Positions 46,601 to 58,039 of a stretch of 64,000 bases of DNA are shown one piece after another. The translations under genes were made by a program, and so were the position numbers. The stretch's first letter is position 1. The number at the start of each line of letters is the position of its first letter. The notes beneath the pieces were generated by a model. It did no database searches, had not been told where the DNA came from, and was given only the letters and a program-made list of their open reading frames with translations. This DNA comes from Biscogniauxia marginata (Eukaryota > Ascomycota > Sordariomycetes > Xylariales > Xylariaceae), in assembly GCA_022695795.1 (NCBI GenBank), contig MU404059.1:248001-312000 (forward strand), given 5' to 3'.

Positions 46601-47863
46601 TAGAATCCCCACATGCTATTCTGGATTCAAGTATTAAAGGAGCTAAGAGTGGGTATCGAATGACCAACCAGGCCCCATTTAGGAAGCTTCCCAACTCGTC
46701 ATAGGTGAAACAATCAAGTAGAGCTCCAAGTACTGGTACAAGTAGGATGGCTGCGGTTTCACGCAAGCTTAAGGTACCCGAGTACTAAATTTCTTATTTA
46801 GAACCACGTCGGGTACTAACACTGCATAGCAGTCAAATAATACGCTGTTTAAGATCGATGGCCGGAGGGGGATCCAAGACATGGGGAGGCGATGCATGTT
46901 CGGACGAGGGAGTGGCCTCTTAACCGGTTGAATAAATGCATCATATATACCTGCTCTAGGTCCTGCTTGCCTTCAATTTAAAAGTTGTGATTGCCTGTTA
47001 TCAACTCCAAGCGTGGGGTATTTTCATTCTTTTCCGGGTTGCTCAGCGCCAGAAGCTCTCCCATCTTCCAACCTCATTTCCTCCACGACCACCTATTCTT
47101 ACATTCACCCATCCATTCGTCTGGACGCATATATTCTTCTTGGTCCCTCTTTTGGCCACCTTTTTCCTAGTCACCTACGGTCCTTATTTTTCCTTCAACG
47201 CACACGCGCAAACATTCTTTTTTTTTTCTCACTTAGAAGAGGAGACCTATCACTGACTCGACCTTGACTGACGACGACACCTCTGTTTTCTTCAACCTCG
47301 TGCATAACCAGCCACGAGGATTCTAGACTGATTGTAAGTATTGGTTTCCACTCAGAACCACTCAGATTGTTCATATCTTGTTCGTTTGGTCCTCTGCCCA
47401 TTGTTTACTGTTATCTATCTTTACTGGACTTCCTGGCCACACTACCTCGTGACAAAGGTCACGTTGTTATTCCAGTTCATTCATGTACAATCTTCATTAT
47501 CCATCACCTCTCGAACAACAACACCGACTCTTTGAACTTTACAAAGAGAAACACGTCCATTCATACCATAAATCACCTGTTCTGCCCACAAATTTCTCGA
47601 GGCCGGCTATATGTATCCTCGCTTCTTGTCATTCTACCCATTTTACTACCCATTTTACCATTCTATAGTAACTATATTTTTCCCTTCTTCATCTATCTTT
47701 ACGACCTTCCAAGTTAACTCTACGATATAAACCAAATCAACAGTTTTTACTAGACGAGTTCAGAGCTAATTTGTTTTATTGCATAGCACTGGTCAATACT
47801 ACCTTCATTTCAGTAAAGAAGAAATTTAAAGTCCATCCACGAATAGCTGGTACTACCGTTAAG
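43665..47863. other. 4.2 kb stretch without a supported gene; GH55 promoter and leader at its right end
   Basis: Frames up to 160 codons (for example 46284-46766 on the minus strand) have no family signal. From about 46990 the plus strand becomes strongly pyrimidine-rich, a common pattern in highly expressed fungal promoters and leaders. A TATA-like CATATATAC sits near 46942. A good donor (GTAAGT at 47334) and a TTTCAG acceptor near 47811 could mark a 5' UTR intron of the GH55 gene. TACCTAGGTA-type words occur near 43876, 44106 and 44840. Confidence 0.4.
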
Positions 47864-50739
47864 ATGGGGCTCTCTAAGATCCTCACAACTTCCCTCTTAG
47901 CGCTACGCCTCTTTACCAGTTCTGCTGAAGCCATCTCTCCTTCCGCTATCGAGCAACGACAGGAGACCAGCTCTAGCTACTGGGTCTCAACCATCGAGCG
48001 CCAAGGAGTTGCCGCATTTGGCGAAGAAGGCCACGAAGTCTTCCGCAATGTTAAGGACTTTGGCGCCAAGGGAGATGGAGTGACCGATGACACTGATGCC
48101 ATCAACAAGGCTGTCCAGGACGGTCCTAATCGCTGCATTCAGAATTGTGACTCCAGAACCAATGCCCCTGCTCTCGTGTACTTCCCTCCCGGCACCTACC
48201 TTGTCAGCTCGTCCATTATCCAGACCTATTATACCCAGTTCGTTGGTGATGCCGTCGACATTCCTACTCTCAAGGCGACTGCAGACTTCGAGGGCATGGG
48301 TGTCATTGACGCAAATCCTTACGACTACAACACGAACCAGGACCCGCCGCCTAACTGGTACATCAACCAGAACAACTTCTTCCGTCAGGTCCGCAATTTC
48401 ATAATCGACATCAAGGATATGCCCATCAATAAGGGCGCGGGTATTCACTGGCAGGTCGCTCAGGCTACCAGTTTGCAGAATATCGTCTTTGAGATGAACC
48501 CTGATACCAGTCCCGAGAACGTGCAAAAGGGGATCTTCATAGAAAATGGATCTGGCGGGTTCATGGCCGACCTCACGTTCAACGGTGGAGGTATTGGTGC
48601 GGACATCGGCAGCCAGCAGTTCACCACCCGCAACATGACTTTCAACAACTGCAACACCGCTATTCATCTCATTTGGAACTGGCTTTGGTTGATGCAAGGT
48701 ATCACGATCAATGGCGGCCAGGTTGGTATTAACATGACTAGTGATAGCTTGGAGACCATCAAGGTCGGATCCTTGCTCCTCCTCGACAGCAAGATCTCCA
48801 ACGTTCCAGTTGGCATCAGCACACTGTACAAGCCTGATCAGGCCGACACCAACAACACTCTCATTGTTGACAACGTGGACATGGGCGAAAACGTGCCGAC
48901 CGCTATCCAGTATGCGAAGGACGGAAGTGCCCTCCTCGAGGGAAACCAAGTCATTTCGGGATTTGTCCAGGGCCGTGACTACAGTGGAAGCGCTGGCAAG
49001 GCTATCCAGACCGCCCAGAACGCCATTGAGAAGCCGGAAGTCCTTCTTGGAGGTGATGGAAAGATATTCACTCGCGTCAAGCCCCAATACGAGACCGTCG
49101 CAGCTAGCAGCTTTGTCAGCGTGAAGTCTGCCGGTGCAAAGGGTGATGGCAAAACCGACGACACTGCAGCAATCCAAAAGGTATTCGATAATGCTAAGGA
49201 GGGCGACGTGATCTACTTCGACCACGGTGCATACTTGGTTTACGACACTGTCAAAATCCCCAAGAACATCAAGATCACTGGGGAGATGTGGCCATTGTTG
49301 ATGGCTGCAGGCGACAAATTCGCCGACGAGGCCAAACCTGCCGTCGTCTTTCAAGTAGGCGAGGCGGGTGATGTTGGCAACGTTGAGATGTCTGACCTGA
49401 TCATCGAAACCAAGGGTTCTCTGCCTGGAGCCATCCTCATGCAGTGGAACCTAGCTGGATCTGAAAATGGTGCTGCAGGCATGTGGGATGTTCACTTCCG
49501 TGTTGGTGGAACTGCCGGAACTGAGCTGCAATCGGACAAGTGCAGCAAGAACCCCAATGTGACCACCACCGTCAATTCAGAGTGCATGGGTGCCTTCATG
49601 CTGCTCCACCTCACGCAGACTGCTTCGGCATATATCGAGAATTGCTGGTTCTGGGTTGCTGACCACGAGCTTGACCTGGAGGATCACAACCAGATCAACC
49701 TCTACAACGGCCGTGGTGTTCTCATCGAGTCGCAGAATCCAGTTTGGCTTTGGGGCACTGCTTCTGAGCACAGCGTCCTCTACAACTACCAGATCTCCAA
49801 CGCGAAGAACACATTTATTGGACTTGCACAAACTGAGACCGCATACATGCAAGGCAACCCCGATGCCACCCAAGGAGTAACACTACTTGAAGGCTTTTTC
49901 GACCCAGACTTTACCGCATCGTGCGATGGCACTTCAAACAAATGTGCTCGAACCTGGGGAATGCGTGTTACGAACTCCTCAGATGTGTATGTCTATGGTG
50001 CCGGCATGTACAGCTTCTTTGACAACTACGCACAGGAGTGTGTTGATGCTCAGAACTGCCAGGACAATATGATGGCCATTGAGGACTCGAGCGTTCATCT
50101 CTTTGGCATCAGCACTAAAGCCAGTATAAACATGCTTACCTTGGATGGCAAGTCAGTGGCCCTCGACAAGGACAACAGGAATACATTTTGTGCCGCGATC
50201 GCTAAGTTCGAGTCGAATGGATCGTAAGTTATCCCTTTCTTGATGTTCAGAAGGATATATTGCTAACTGAAATTTTTAGTGGTTCTGGCTCTGGCTCTGG
50301 AACAGGATCGGGATCGGGATCTGGCTCAAGCAGCTCGCTGCTTGGTTCGTCAGCGGTTCCTGTTTCAACTCTGCCTGCCATAGCTCCAACGCTTGGTACA
50401 GGATCTACGCCACTTGCCACCGCATCGACAGCTGTAGGGTCGGGTTCAGAGACTGGAGTCCCGGCTGATAGCTCGGCTGCTAGTATCCCGAACTCTGCTG
50501 GGACCCCAGCAGGCGGCCCTGCCCAAACCGTATCTGTCCCGGCGGCTTCACCCACAGGTGGCTACGGTCAGCCTGGTGGTGACGTGACTGCTCCGACTGC
50601 CCAGCCAATCGCCACAACCGAAGCTTCAGAAACTACGCTTTCTATTCCGTCGGACACTCCGGGTGGTAACGAGGGCGCTCCAGTGACAGTCACCGTAACT
50701 GCGACAGTCACAGCAAGCGGCAGCTGCCAGTCGTCGTGA
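47864..50739 (+). CDS. GH55 exo-beta-1,3-glucanase, secreted, with Ser/Gly/Thr-rich tail
   Basis: Exons 47864-50223 and 50280-50739 are joined over a 56-nt intron (GTAAGT...GCTAAC...TTTTAG), giving 939 residues. The ATG at 47864 opens a signal peptide (KILTTSLLALRLFTSSAEA). Two right-handed beta-helix halves follow. Each begins with the family phrase: NVKDFGAKGDGVTDDTDAI (about residue 66) and SVKSAGAKGDGKTDDTAAI (about 420). This tandem pectate-lyase-3-like layout defines GH55. The enzymes cut glucose or short units from beta-1,3-glucan (laminarin, fungal cell wall). The C-terminal exon adds about 150 residues, starting with Gly-Ser repeats and ending in a Thr/Val-rich stretch (VTVTVTATVTAS), a probable O-glycosylated stalk. 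No clear GPI signal is seen at the very end. The role may be cell-wall remodelling or attack on foreign glucan. Confidence 0.92.
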
Positions 50740-51460
50740 GAAGCGGCAACTAGTGCAAGCCGTGCGAGCACCCGGTCAACAACAACTACGACTACAACAA
50801 CGACTGCCATTATAGATAGCTGTGGTGCATGAACAAATATCTTGTCCGTTTCATTCCGCTATATACCCTTGATTGATTGTGGGGGCAGCCTATTCAGTCC
50901 TCCCTTTCACTTCTTCTTTGGCCCTAGTGGCATTTGGAAATATTTTCTCTTCTTTTCTTCCTTCGCGCACATGATAGGGTACTGGCATTTGTGGACCATA
51001 GGACGGTCAGGAGTTCAGGTAGATATGAAACAAATTCTGTGGCACGGGCAAGATACCAGCTTTGATGGCTAGTGATGCAAGCAATTAGGTGGTTGCGAAA
51101 CTCAGTCGACCAAGATAGAGTATCAATACAAGAATCCAGTTATGAATACCCTTTTTATTGTTTGTATGTGATTTGCAAGAATGCCTTATAAGTCCAGACT
51201 ATGGTCCAATCTATGTAGCTGTGTAGAAGGCGAATAGTAATACGAGGCAGCCAGGTTAGTATAGTACGTAAGGTTCTGGGTGCGGAACGCAGGGATGGTC
51301 AGCGCAGGTTGCAATAACTACTGTCAGCAAGCACAAACACCCTTGGTGCTGGATGAGTACGTCAAAGACGTCGAGTTTGTGTAACATTGTCTCTTCTTCT
51401 ATCCCTTCCTTTATCCCTTCTTACGAGTCCCAACGGTTTTTCACCGCCAACATCAACAAA
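50740..51460. other. Intergenic stretch between GH55 and NRPS-like genes
   Basis: It holds the 3' UTR of the glucanase gene and the promoter of the NRPS-like gene. An in-frame ATG at 51353 could add 36 residues to the latter, but the ATG at 51461 has better context (AAAATGG) and fits the family start. Confidence 0.45.
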
Positions 51461-54400
51461 ATGGCGCCTCGTTACGGCTCTCGGCTGATGCCAAACGTGG
51501 TTGACGAGATTGCAAGACAACAGCCTGATCTCACATACGCCTTTACTCCACTCACTATAAATGTTAGAGATAGCTTCAAAGCAGTAACATTCTCTGAAAT
51601 CGCCAATGCTACCAATCGCCTCGCGATATGGATTCAAACCAACATCGGGCGTAGCTCCCGTTTCGATACCATTGCGTACATGGGATTGGGCGATCTCCGT
51701 TACGTCGCTGTGTTTTTGGCGGCTGTGAAGTGTGGTTACAAAGTACGATGCTCATTTCCATCTGTATTTCTATATGTCCATTTCATTCACATGAAATAGG
51801 TTCTACTTCCTTCGCTAAGGAACTCGGCCTGGATGAATGCCTCCTTACTCAAGCAAACCGATTGCTCCCATGTCCTATACGCCCCAGAAGTAGAAGCTCT
51901 GGTCAATCCCCTGCTTAAAGAGAGACCAGATCTTAGAATCCACAAAGTCCTACCCCTAGAGGAGTTGATCCGATCAGACGCCAAGCACTATCCTTTCGAC
52001 AAGGAATATGAAGATGCAAAATGGGATCCGATTCTGATATTGCATTCATCCGGCTCAACAGGACCCCCGAAGCCGATCCACATGAACCATGCTACCTTTG
52101 CAGTAGGGGATAACGACCGAAATCTCTTAAGCGTTCCAGGCAAGGTGAACCAGAACTGGGCGCTGTGGGATTTTCCAAAAAAGGAGGTTTTCTTCTCGGC
52201 CTTCCCTGCTTTCCACCTGGCCGGATTCTGCTCTATGATCATGCTGCCCATTTACTATTCAAACGCAACGTTAGTCCTTGCACCCCCGACCCGCCCTCCA
52301 ACCGGCCAAATGCTTAATGCAATTATGGATTATTTCACTCTCAAATCGATATTCTGCCCTCCCATCATCGCAGAGCAGTTGGTACAAGAACCCGGCGGGG
52401 TCGACAAATGCAAAGACTTAAAGTTCTTGCTCTACGCCGGCGGGCCACTCTCACAAGCTGCGGGTACTGCTTTGTCCAAAGTCACGGACGTATGTCAATT
52501 TTACGGCCAAACTGAAACCGGCCCAATCCAGGCCCTCGTTCCTCGACGCGAGGACTGGGCAAGCCTCGAGTGGCATCCAATGCAGGAGGCAATCATGGAA
52601 CACTCTGTCGATGGCACTTATGAGATGGTAATGAAGCGGAACCCAGCCCTGGAGGGGGTTCGCTCTATTTCTTGTAACTTTCCCGACGTTGAAGTCTGGC
52701 GTACCAAGGATCTCTTCAGGCCACACCCGACAAAGTCGGGCCTGTGGACATTCCATGGACGGACCGACGACATCATTGTCCTCTCCAATGGCGAAAAGTT
52801 CAACCCCGTCCCCAGCGAGACGCATATAGCTGCACATCCCCTTCTCGCTGGAGCGATGGTAAGTGGACAAGACTACCCTCAAGCGTCGCTGGTCTTGGAG
52901 CCAAAGGAACATCCAAGGGACCAGGGGTCCTTCATTGACGAGCTGTGGTCAACCATTGAGGAGGCAAATGCTCAGGCGCCAGGACATGCCAGGATCACCA
53001 AGGCCATGATTATTTGCAGCTCGCCGTCGAAACCATTTGATAGGACAGGGAAGGGAACAGTGATCAGGAGTTCTACAGGCAAGAAATATGAAAGGGAAAT
53101 TGCCCAGCTGTATATGAATGATGCTCCCGGTAATACCAAAACTGTAGAACTAGGGGCGTCACCAGACCTGGCAACAGTCATTAAGTTCACCAACGAGATT
53201 ATTACATGCGCTTTTCCCGGCCATAACATTAAGCAGCACGAAGACCTCTACACGCTTGGCCTAGACTCTCTACAGACTACAGAGGTGGTTTCATTGCTCA
53301 AATCTGGGATCCGGTCTCGAAATCAAGATGCAGACGTCTCTTGGATTTCTACCAGATTTGTCTACGAGCACCCTTCTATTGAAGCCTTAGCGGGCGCCAT
53401 GCTACATCACCTGGATCCAACTACCCCGGCAGCCTCCGAGGGGGGCGTAGCGACTCTGAATCGCGTCCAGAAAATGAAAAACATGATCGAGAAGTACACT
53501 CAAGACCTTCCTCGACCTCGAAAGCTCGGACAGCCAGAGGGCACGGGGTATCACGTCGTCATAACCGGTAGCACAGGAACGCTTGGAACACAATTGCTCG
53601 CGAGGCTCCTCTCCGATCCGAACGTGGCAACCATCCGTTGCCTAGACCGCTCCGCGGGCGCGAAAGAGCGCGTCACACACTCACTCGCGTCATGGTCGCC
53701 CCCCCGAGCAATAGACAATTCACGGGTCTCGTTCCACCAGGCTGATTATAGCCAGCCCGGTTGGGGTTTACCATCCCCTCTAGCCTCCGAGCTGCGCAAC
53801 ACAGCTAACCTCGTCGTTATCCACAACGCCTGGAAGGTGGACTTCAACCATTCGCTCGACTCGTTCGAGACCGTGCACGTCCGTGGCGTCAGAAACCTAG
53901 TGGACTTCGCTGCGAAATGCGCCTACAGGCCCTGTATCGTCTTCGTATCTTCCCTCTCGACAGTTCTCAACTGGGCCGACATCACCGCCACCGTCCCCGA
54001 ACACCTGCCCCCGACCCCGGAAGCAGCGCAGCCCCTCGGGTACGCCGAGTCCAAGGCCGCCGCGACGGAAAGCGCCATTAACGCCTCTGTTATCCGCATC
54101 GGGCAGATCGCCGGTCCCGCCGGCGACAGCAACAGCGGAGTGTGGAATGCCCACGAGTGGTTCCCGCTCCTCCTGAAAACGTCCAAGGCGCTGGGCAAGG
54201 TGCCCGACGGGCGGGCGCTGGGGATGATCGACTGGGTCCCCTCGGATATCGTCGCATCTGCTATCTGGGAGATAGCCACGGCGACGGCGGTAGTACCGGC
54301 TATTACGGACTTCGATGTGACGGGAAGTGCCCTCCCATTGCGGGTCTTTCACGTCGCCAATCCCGCACGTAGGCCATGGGCTGAGCTCCTACCGGGGGTC

Positions 54401-54707
54401 AGGGCGCGCCTAAGCGGCCGAGGCCGTAGCCGTCGTCAGCATGCGGGAGTGGGTCAGAGAGCTGGAGACGGTAGGTGTGCGGGATCAGGAGGCGATGGCG
54501 TCGAAGCCTGCTGTCAAGGTCCTAGACTTCTTCCGGGATATGGCGGCGGCGGGTGAGGGGGGCAGGGGCAGGGGCAGGTCGTACCTCGGCGCCGAGGACC
54601 TCGTCTTCTCCACCGAGGAGGCGAGGAGGCTGAGCAGGTCACTGGCGGACATGGGGCCCGTGAGGGAGGAGTGGATGGAGAGATGGATGGATTGTTGGGG
54701 GATCTGA
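51461..54707 (+). CDS. NRPS-like A-T-R carboxylate reductase, frameshifted near the C-terminus
   Basis: Exons 51461-51742 and 51800-54707 are joined over a 57-nt intron. Adenylation domain: LHSSGSTGPPKPI (about residue 177), FYGQTETG and GRTDDIIVLSNGEKFNP. Thiolation domain: LYTLGLDSLQTTEVV with the pantetheine Ser near 583. NADPH-dependent reductase: HVVITGSTGTLGTQLLARLL (about 682) and the YAESK catalytic pair (about 842). Such enzymes activate an aryl or amino carboxylic acid as adenylate, load it on the carrier arm and release an aldehyde or alcohol. The reductase frame runs to PWAELLPGVRARLSG (about 54410) and then becomes low-complexity. The true C-terminus (MREWVRELETVGV... to TGA 54707) is in the next frame. 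One extra base near 54405-54422 explains this. With it corrected the length, about 1060 residues, is normal. No other biosynthetic genes lie beside it. Confidence 0.8.
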
Positions 54708-55292
54708 GAAATCCCTGGGTCAAGATTGAAGTTTGTATCGGTTGCATGTAGTAAAGCCCCTTTAACCGCTCTATCTACGGTTGATCTTAACGCTGAACCT
54801 GAAAAATTATTCTTTTCACTATTGAACACATCCTTACTGCTATATATTTACACATTATAAACCAAAAACTATTATATTTTTCGCATTTTTATAGGTTTAT
54901 TTCTATTTAAAATCAAGTGTTTTACAGTGAGAAACATGTTAGAAAAGGAGTGTGGTTGTAACTATGGGTCACTACGGTTAAGGTATTTACCCCCCACCGT
55001 AGCTGCATTAAAAAAAGGGTTTAGATAGCTATGGGCCACCGTATTCAAGGGCCTATGGATGATGTGGCAGTTGGGTTGTCCCGAGCTCCCCGTGTGGCTG
55101 AACAATGAACATTTACGTAAACGTCATCGCTAGCTCAACTGGTAGCCAAACTTAACCTGGAATCTTTCATCTACAATTCTATTTCTTGTAATTCTTCTGA
55201 ACATTATACACAAGCAAAACTGGTCTAAGCCGTACGTCATCCTACTTTGCCTGAAACTACTTATTGGCGACACCGATGTGTCTTCCCCTGTT
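54708..55292. other. Intergenic stretch
   Basis: AT-rich interval between the NRPS-like and FIT2-type genes, with no gene seen. A tRNA A-box-like phrase near 55131 was examined and rejected. Confidence 0.45.
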
Positions 55293-56482
55293 ATGGCCGA
55301 CACTTACTCCCTAAGAACACGGCAGAGCAAGATGGCTGGCGGCAAGGTCAACGGCTCTCCGTCCTCGCCCACGCGGGCCACGGGCTCGTCACCGACGGAG
55401 CGAAACCCGCCGCACCTCCCCACGCCGCTCGAACGCCTCGTCCTGCTCGCGTACCCGGTGCTCCTCACGTTCGGCACGCTCTTCTCGGTGCTCAACCCCG
55501 AGGCGCGCGCGGCGCCGTACGACGCGACGGGCCAGTCGCACGTCCAGCACGCGGCGCCCGCCTACTTCGCCCGCAAGGACAACCTCCTCAACACGCTGTT
55601 CGTCAAGCGCGGGTGGGCCTGGGTCACGGGCGCGCTGGCGGCGTTCCTGCTCGCCGACAACCACCACGACTACCGGCTGATCGGGACAACGACGATGACG
55701 ACGGCGCGCCAGAAGACGAGGTCGGTCCTGCGCTGGGCGCTGGTCACGGGCTGGTGGGTCCTCGTCACGCAGTGGTGCTTCGGCCCGGCCCTCATCGACC
55801 GCGGCTTCCGCTTCTCGGGCGGCCGGTGCGAGCACGCGGCCGAGGCCGTCGCCGGGGGCACGGCGGACCGCGCCGAGGTGTTCACCGCCGCCGCGTGCAA
55901 GGCCGCGGGGGGCCGGTGGAGCGGCGGCCACGACATCTCCGGGCACGTGTTCCTGCTCGTCCTCGGGAGCTGGTTCCTGCTGCAGGAGGTCGGGTGGCCG
56001 CTCCTGCGCCAGGGCGCCCTGGGCGGCGCCGCGAGGGAGGAGAGGTCCGTCGTCATGGCCGACGGGGCTGTTAAGGGCGCGGGCGTGGAGGCCGAGAGGA
56101 GCGAGACGGGGACCGAAGTAGGAGGAGGAGGAAGACGGGGGATCGGACTCGGTGGCAAGTTCGCGTTGGTTGTTGTGGGGTTGTGCATGTGGATGTTGCT
56201 CATGACGGCCATTTACTTTCATACGTGGTTTGAAAAGGTGAGTTGATTCTTTCTCTGTTTCTTGTACCCCTTCCCTCCCCCAATCCCTTTTTGGTTTGTT
56301 TTGGTGTTGGGGGGCCTTTTTCTACTCCGTTCGGGCAAAACATGCATACTAATTCTTTCTGTCCTACGCCCCGCGTATAGCTCACCGGATTATTGGTCGC
56401 TTTCATGGGTATATACCCGATTTACATCCTTCCGAGGTCGATACCAGCGCTGAGAGCTATTATAGGGTTACCTGGCATATAG
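55293..56482 (+). CDS. scs3: FIT2/Scs3-family ER membrane protein
   Basis: Exons 55293-56237 and 56381-56482 are joined over a 143-nt intron in phase 0, giving 348 residues. Family marks: WCFGPALIDRGFRFSGGRCE (about 167-186), the first conserved His in GHDISGHVF (about 213-218), and the second in IYFHTWFEK (about 310), followed after the intron by LTGLLVAFMGIY. Five to six hydrophobic helices are visible. FIT2/Scs3 proteins sit in the ER membrane, cleave fatty acyl-CoA and are needed for lipid-droplet budding and normal phospholipid balance; the two His residues are essential in relatives. A Gly/Arg-rich insertion (about 258-285) between helices is longer than in yeast. The gene is very GC-rich, like the M6 peptidase, although this family is native to fungi. 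High GC alone is therefore weak evidence of transfer here. Confidence 0.88.
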
Positions 56483-58039
56483 AGGCTTAGAGAGAAAAGA
56501 GGGGGGTGAGGCTGAGAGCCATGAAGGGCAATAATAAGAGTTAAGATACGAGATTATCATGAATTATGAGCGAGAGGTCAAGCATCGTGTGATGTTATAG
56601 CATTTAATTCGCGACTCGACACTATTTATAGATATTATATAAAACCTAAACCTTCGGGTTCCTCTGGAGCTATAGCACACGAGTTGCTAATATGCAAACT
56701 TCTTGATATGTAGCTGCTGGCGTGCGGCCTGGGTTATCCAGTCATGTCACTACTCAAGGCTGTGACTATAAATAGGGGCATTCTGATGATAATACTGGTT
56801 TGGCGCGAGCCTCCATATTTCATCTGCAGTCGTAGTCGTACTTCTAGTTCCTCGCATAACAACATGTTACCTTTTTATATGCCGTGTATCGTGATATTTC
56901 TTTCAGCCCAGATATGAAAGACCCAGGTCGTTGGATGGATCTAAGGAATGGCGAAAAGATAACACCAAACTGGCCGATTTGGTGTAATCCAGGGTGAAAT
57001 ACCTGTTGGCGTCAATGGGTGATAAGAGCTCCTAGTTGATATTACTCGGATACTACGTAAATGGGAGCTTTTATAAGCAGCTAGGCTAAACTTTACAAAT
57101 TCACAGAAAATTCGGGCTGTATAGGTAACTTTGGGAATACGGTTCTGATACCGTTTGAGCCTGTTACAACTTGCCTGGCTGCTAAATATCGTGTTGTGCA
57201 ACGTCGCTCCATTCCAGGACATTCACAAACCAAGACCCAACACCGTAATTTTCCCCGGAATTTCAGTTTCCATGGTTATAACTTGATTGAACTCCGAAAA
57301 CGAACATCTTAAGTAAAACCACTTATTTTTACGAGACGATGGACAGGAATGGAATGAACGGCATAGAGGACATCCCATGTCCAATTTGTCGTGCCTAAGC
57401 GCGTTGGTAGGCTGATAAAGACGAGGAAATTAAACCTACGAACAGGGATGAATGCTACAGAAAACAGAAGAGGACCTTCTTGAGATAAATAAATAGGGTA
57501 ATCGGATACTAATTATGGGGAGTTGCTATTGGCCGTAGCATAGTTGGGAGGTTTTGTAAGAGTATTTACCGCAGAACAATACATTAGACTACATAAGACT
57601 AATCTATCTCCTCCAGCCGACTCCGTAATCATATTCTATATTTCTCCTACTTGATTAATCAAATAGGAAACTGTGACCTTAACTAACAGGACTTTGCCAT
57701 GGCCGTCTTGTTAACTTCCTTGATAGTTATCCCTCCTGAGGAAATGCTCAAATGTCTAAACGTCTCTGGTCTTGTCCTTATTCGAATAATATTCTGGCAG
57801 CTGACAGCGTATGAAATACATCAGGTCATCTGAGCTATTTTCTTGTGATACCAACAGAACTCAGGTGATTCTTTGTTTCTAGTGTCTACAAATCTTAGGT
57901 TAGGTTCCGCTTCAGGATCACAGGGAAGTGGAAAATCGTCCTCTTCTATATAGCATACACCACACATATCAACCAGTACCCAGAGTCTAATAACACACAA
58001 AGAACCTGCCAACAGAGTTTTAACAGGAAGCCGCCCTCG
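56483..58039. other. Gene-free stretch with an orphan TATA box
   Basis: No supported gene. A consensus CTATAAATAG lies at about 56766-56775. It is followed 90 bases later by an ATG with only a 17-codon frame, so the transcript, if any, is non-coding or decayed. The right end should contain the GNAT gene promoter. Confidence 0.4.

Noticed and set aside
46284..46766. 160-codon minus-strand frame upstream of GH55
   Set aside because: No recognisable domain, no supported splice partner, and composition like the surrounding intergenic DNA.
47987..49354. 455-codon open frame antisense to the GH55 gene
   Set aside because: It is an antisense shadow caused by the codon bias of a strong gene; the plus-strand family match is unambiguous.
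54370..54415. 46-nt GT...AG segment that would restore the NRPS-like reading frame as an intron
   Set aside because: Shorter than the other introns here, no branch site seen, and it would delete the family-conserved PWAELLP segment; a one-base frameshift is more likely, though transcripts could overturn this.
55125..55200. tRNA A-box-like sequence GCTAGCTCAACTGGTAG
   Set aside because: No anticodon arm, B box or acceptor stem could be paired.
55389..56222. 277-codon antisense frame across the FIT2/Scs3 gene, and an overlapping plus frame
   Set aside because: Same high-GC shadow effect; only the frame with the FIT2 motifs is supported.
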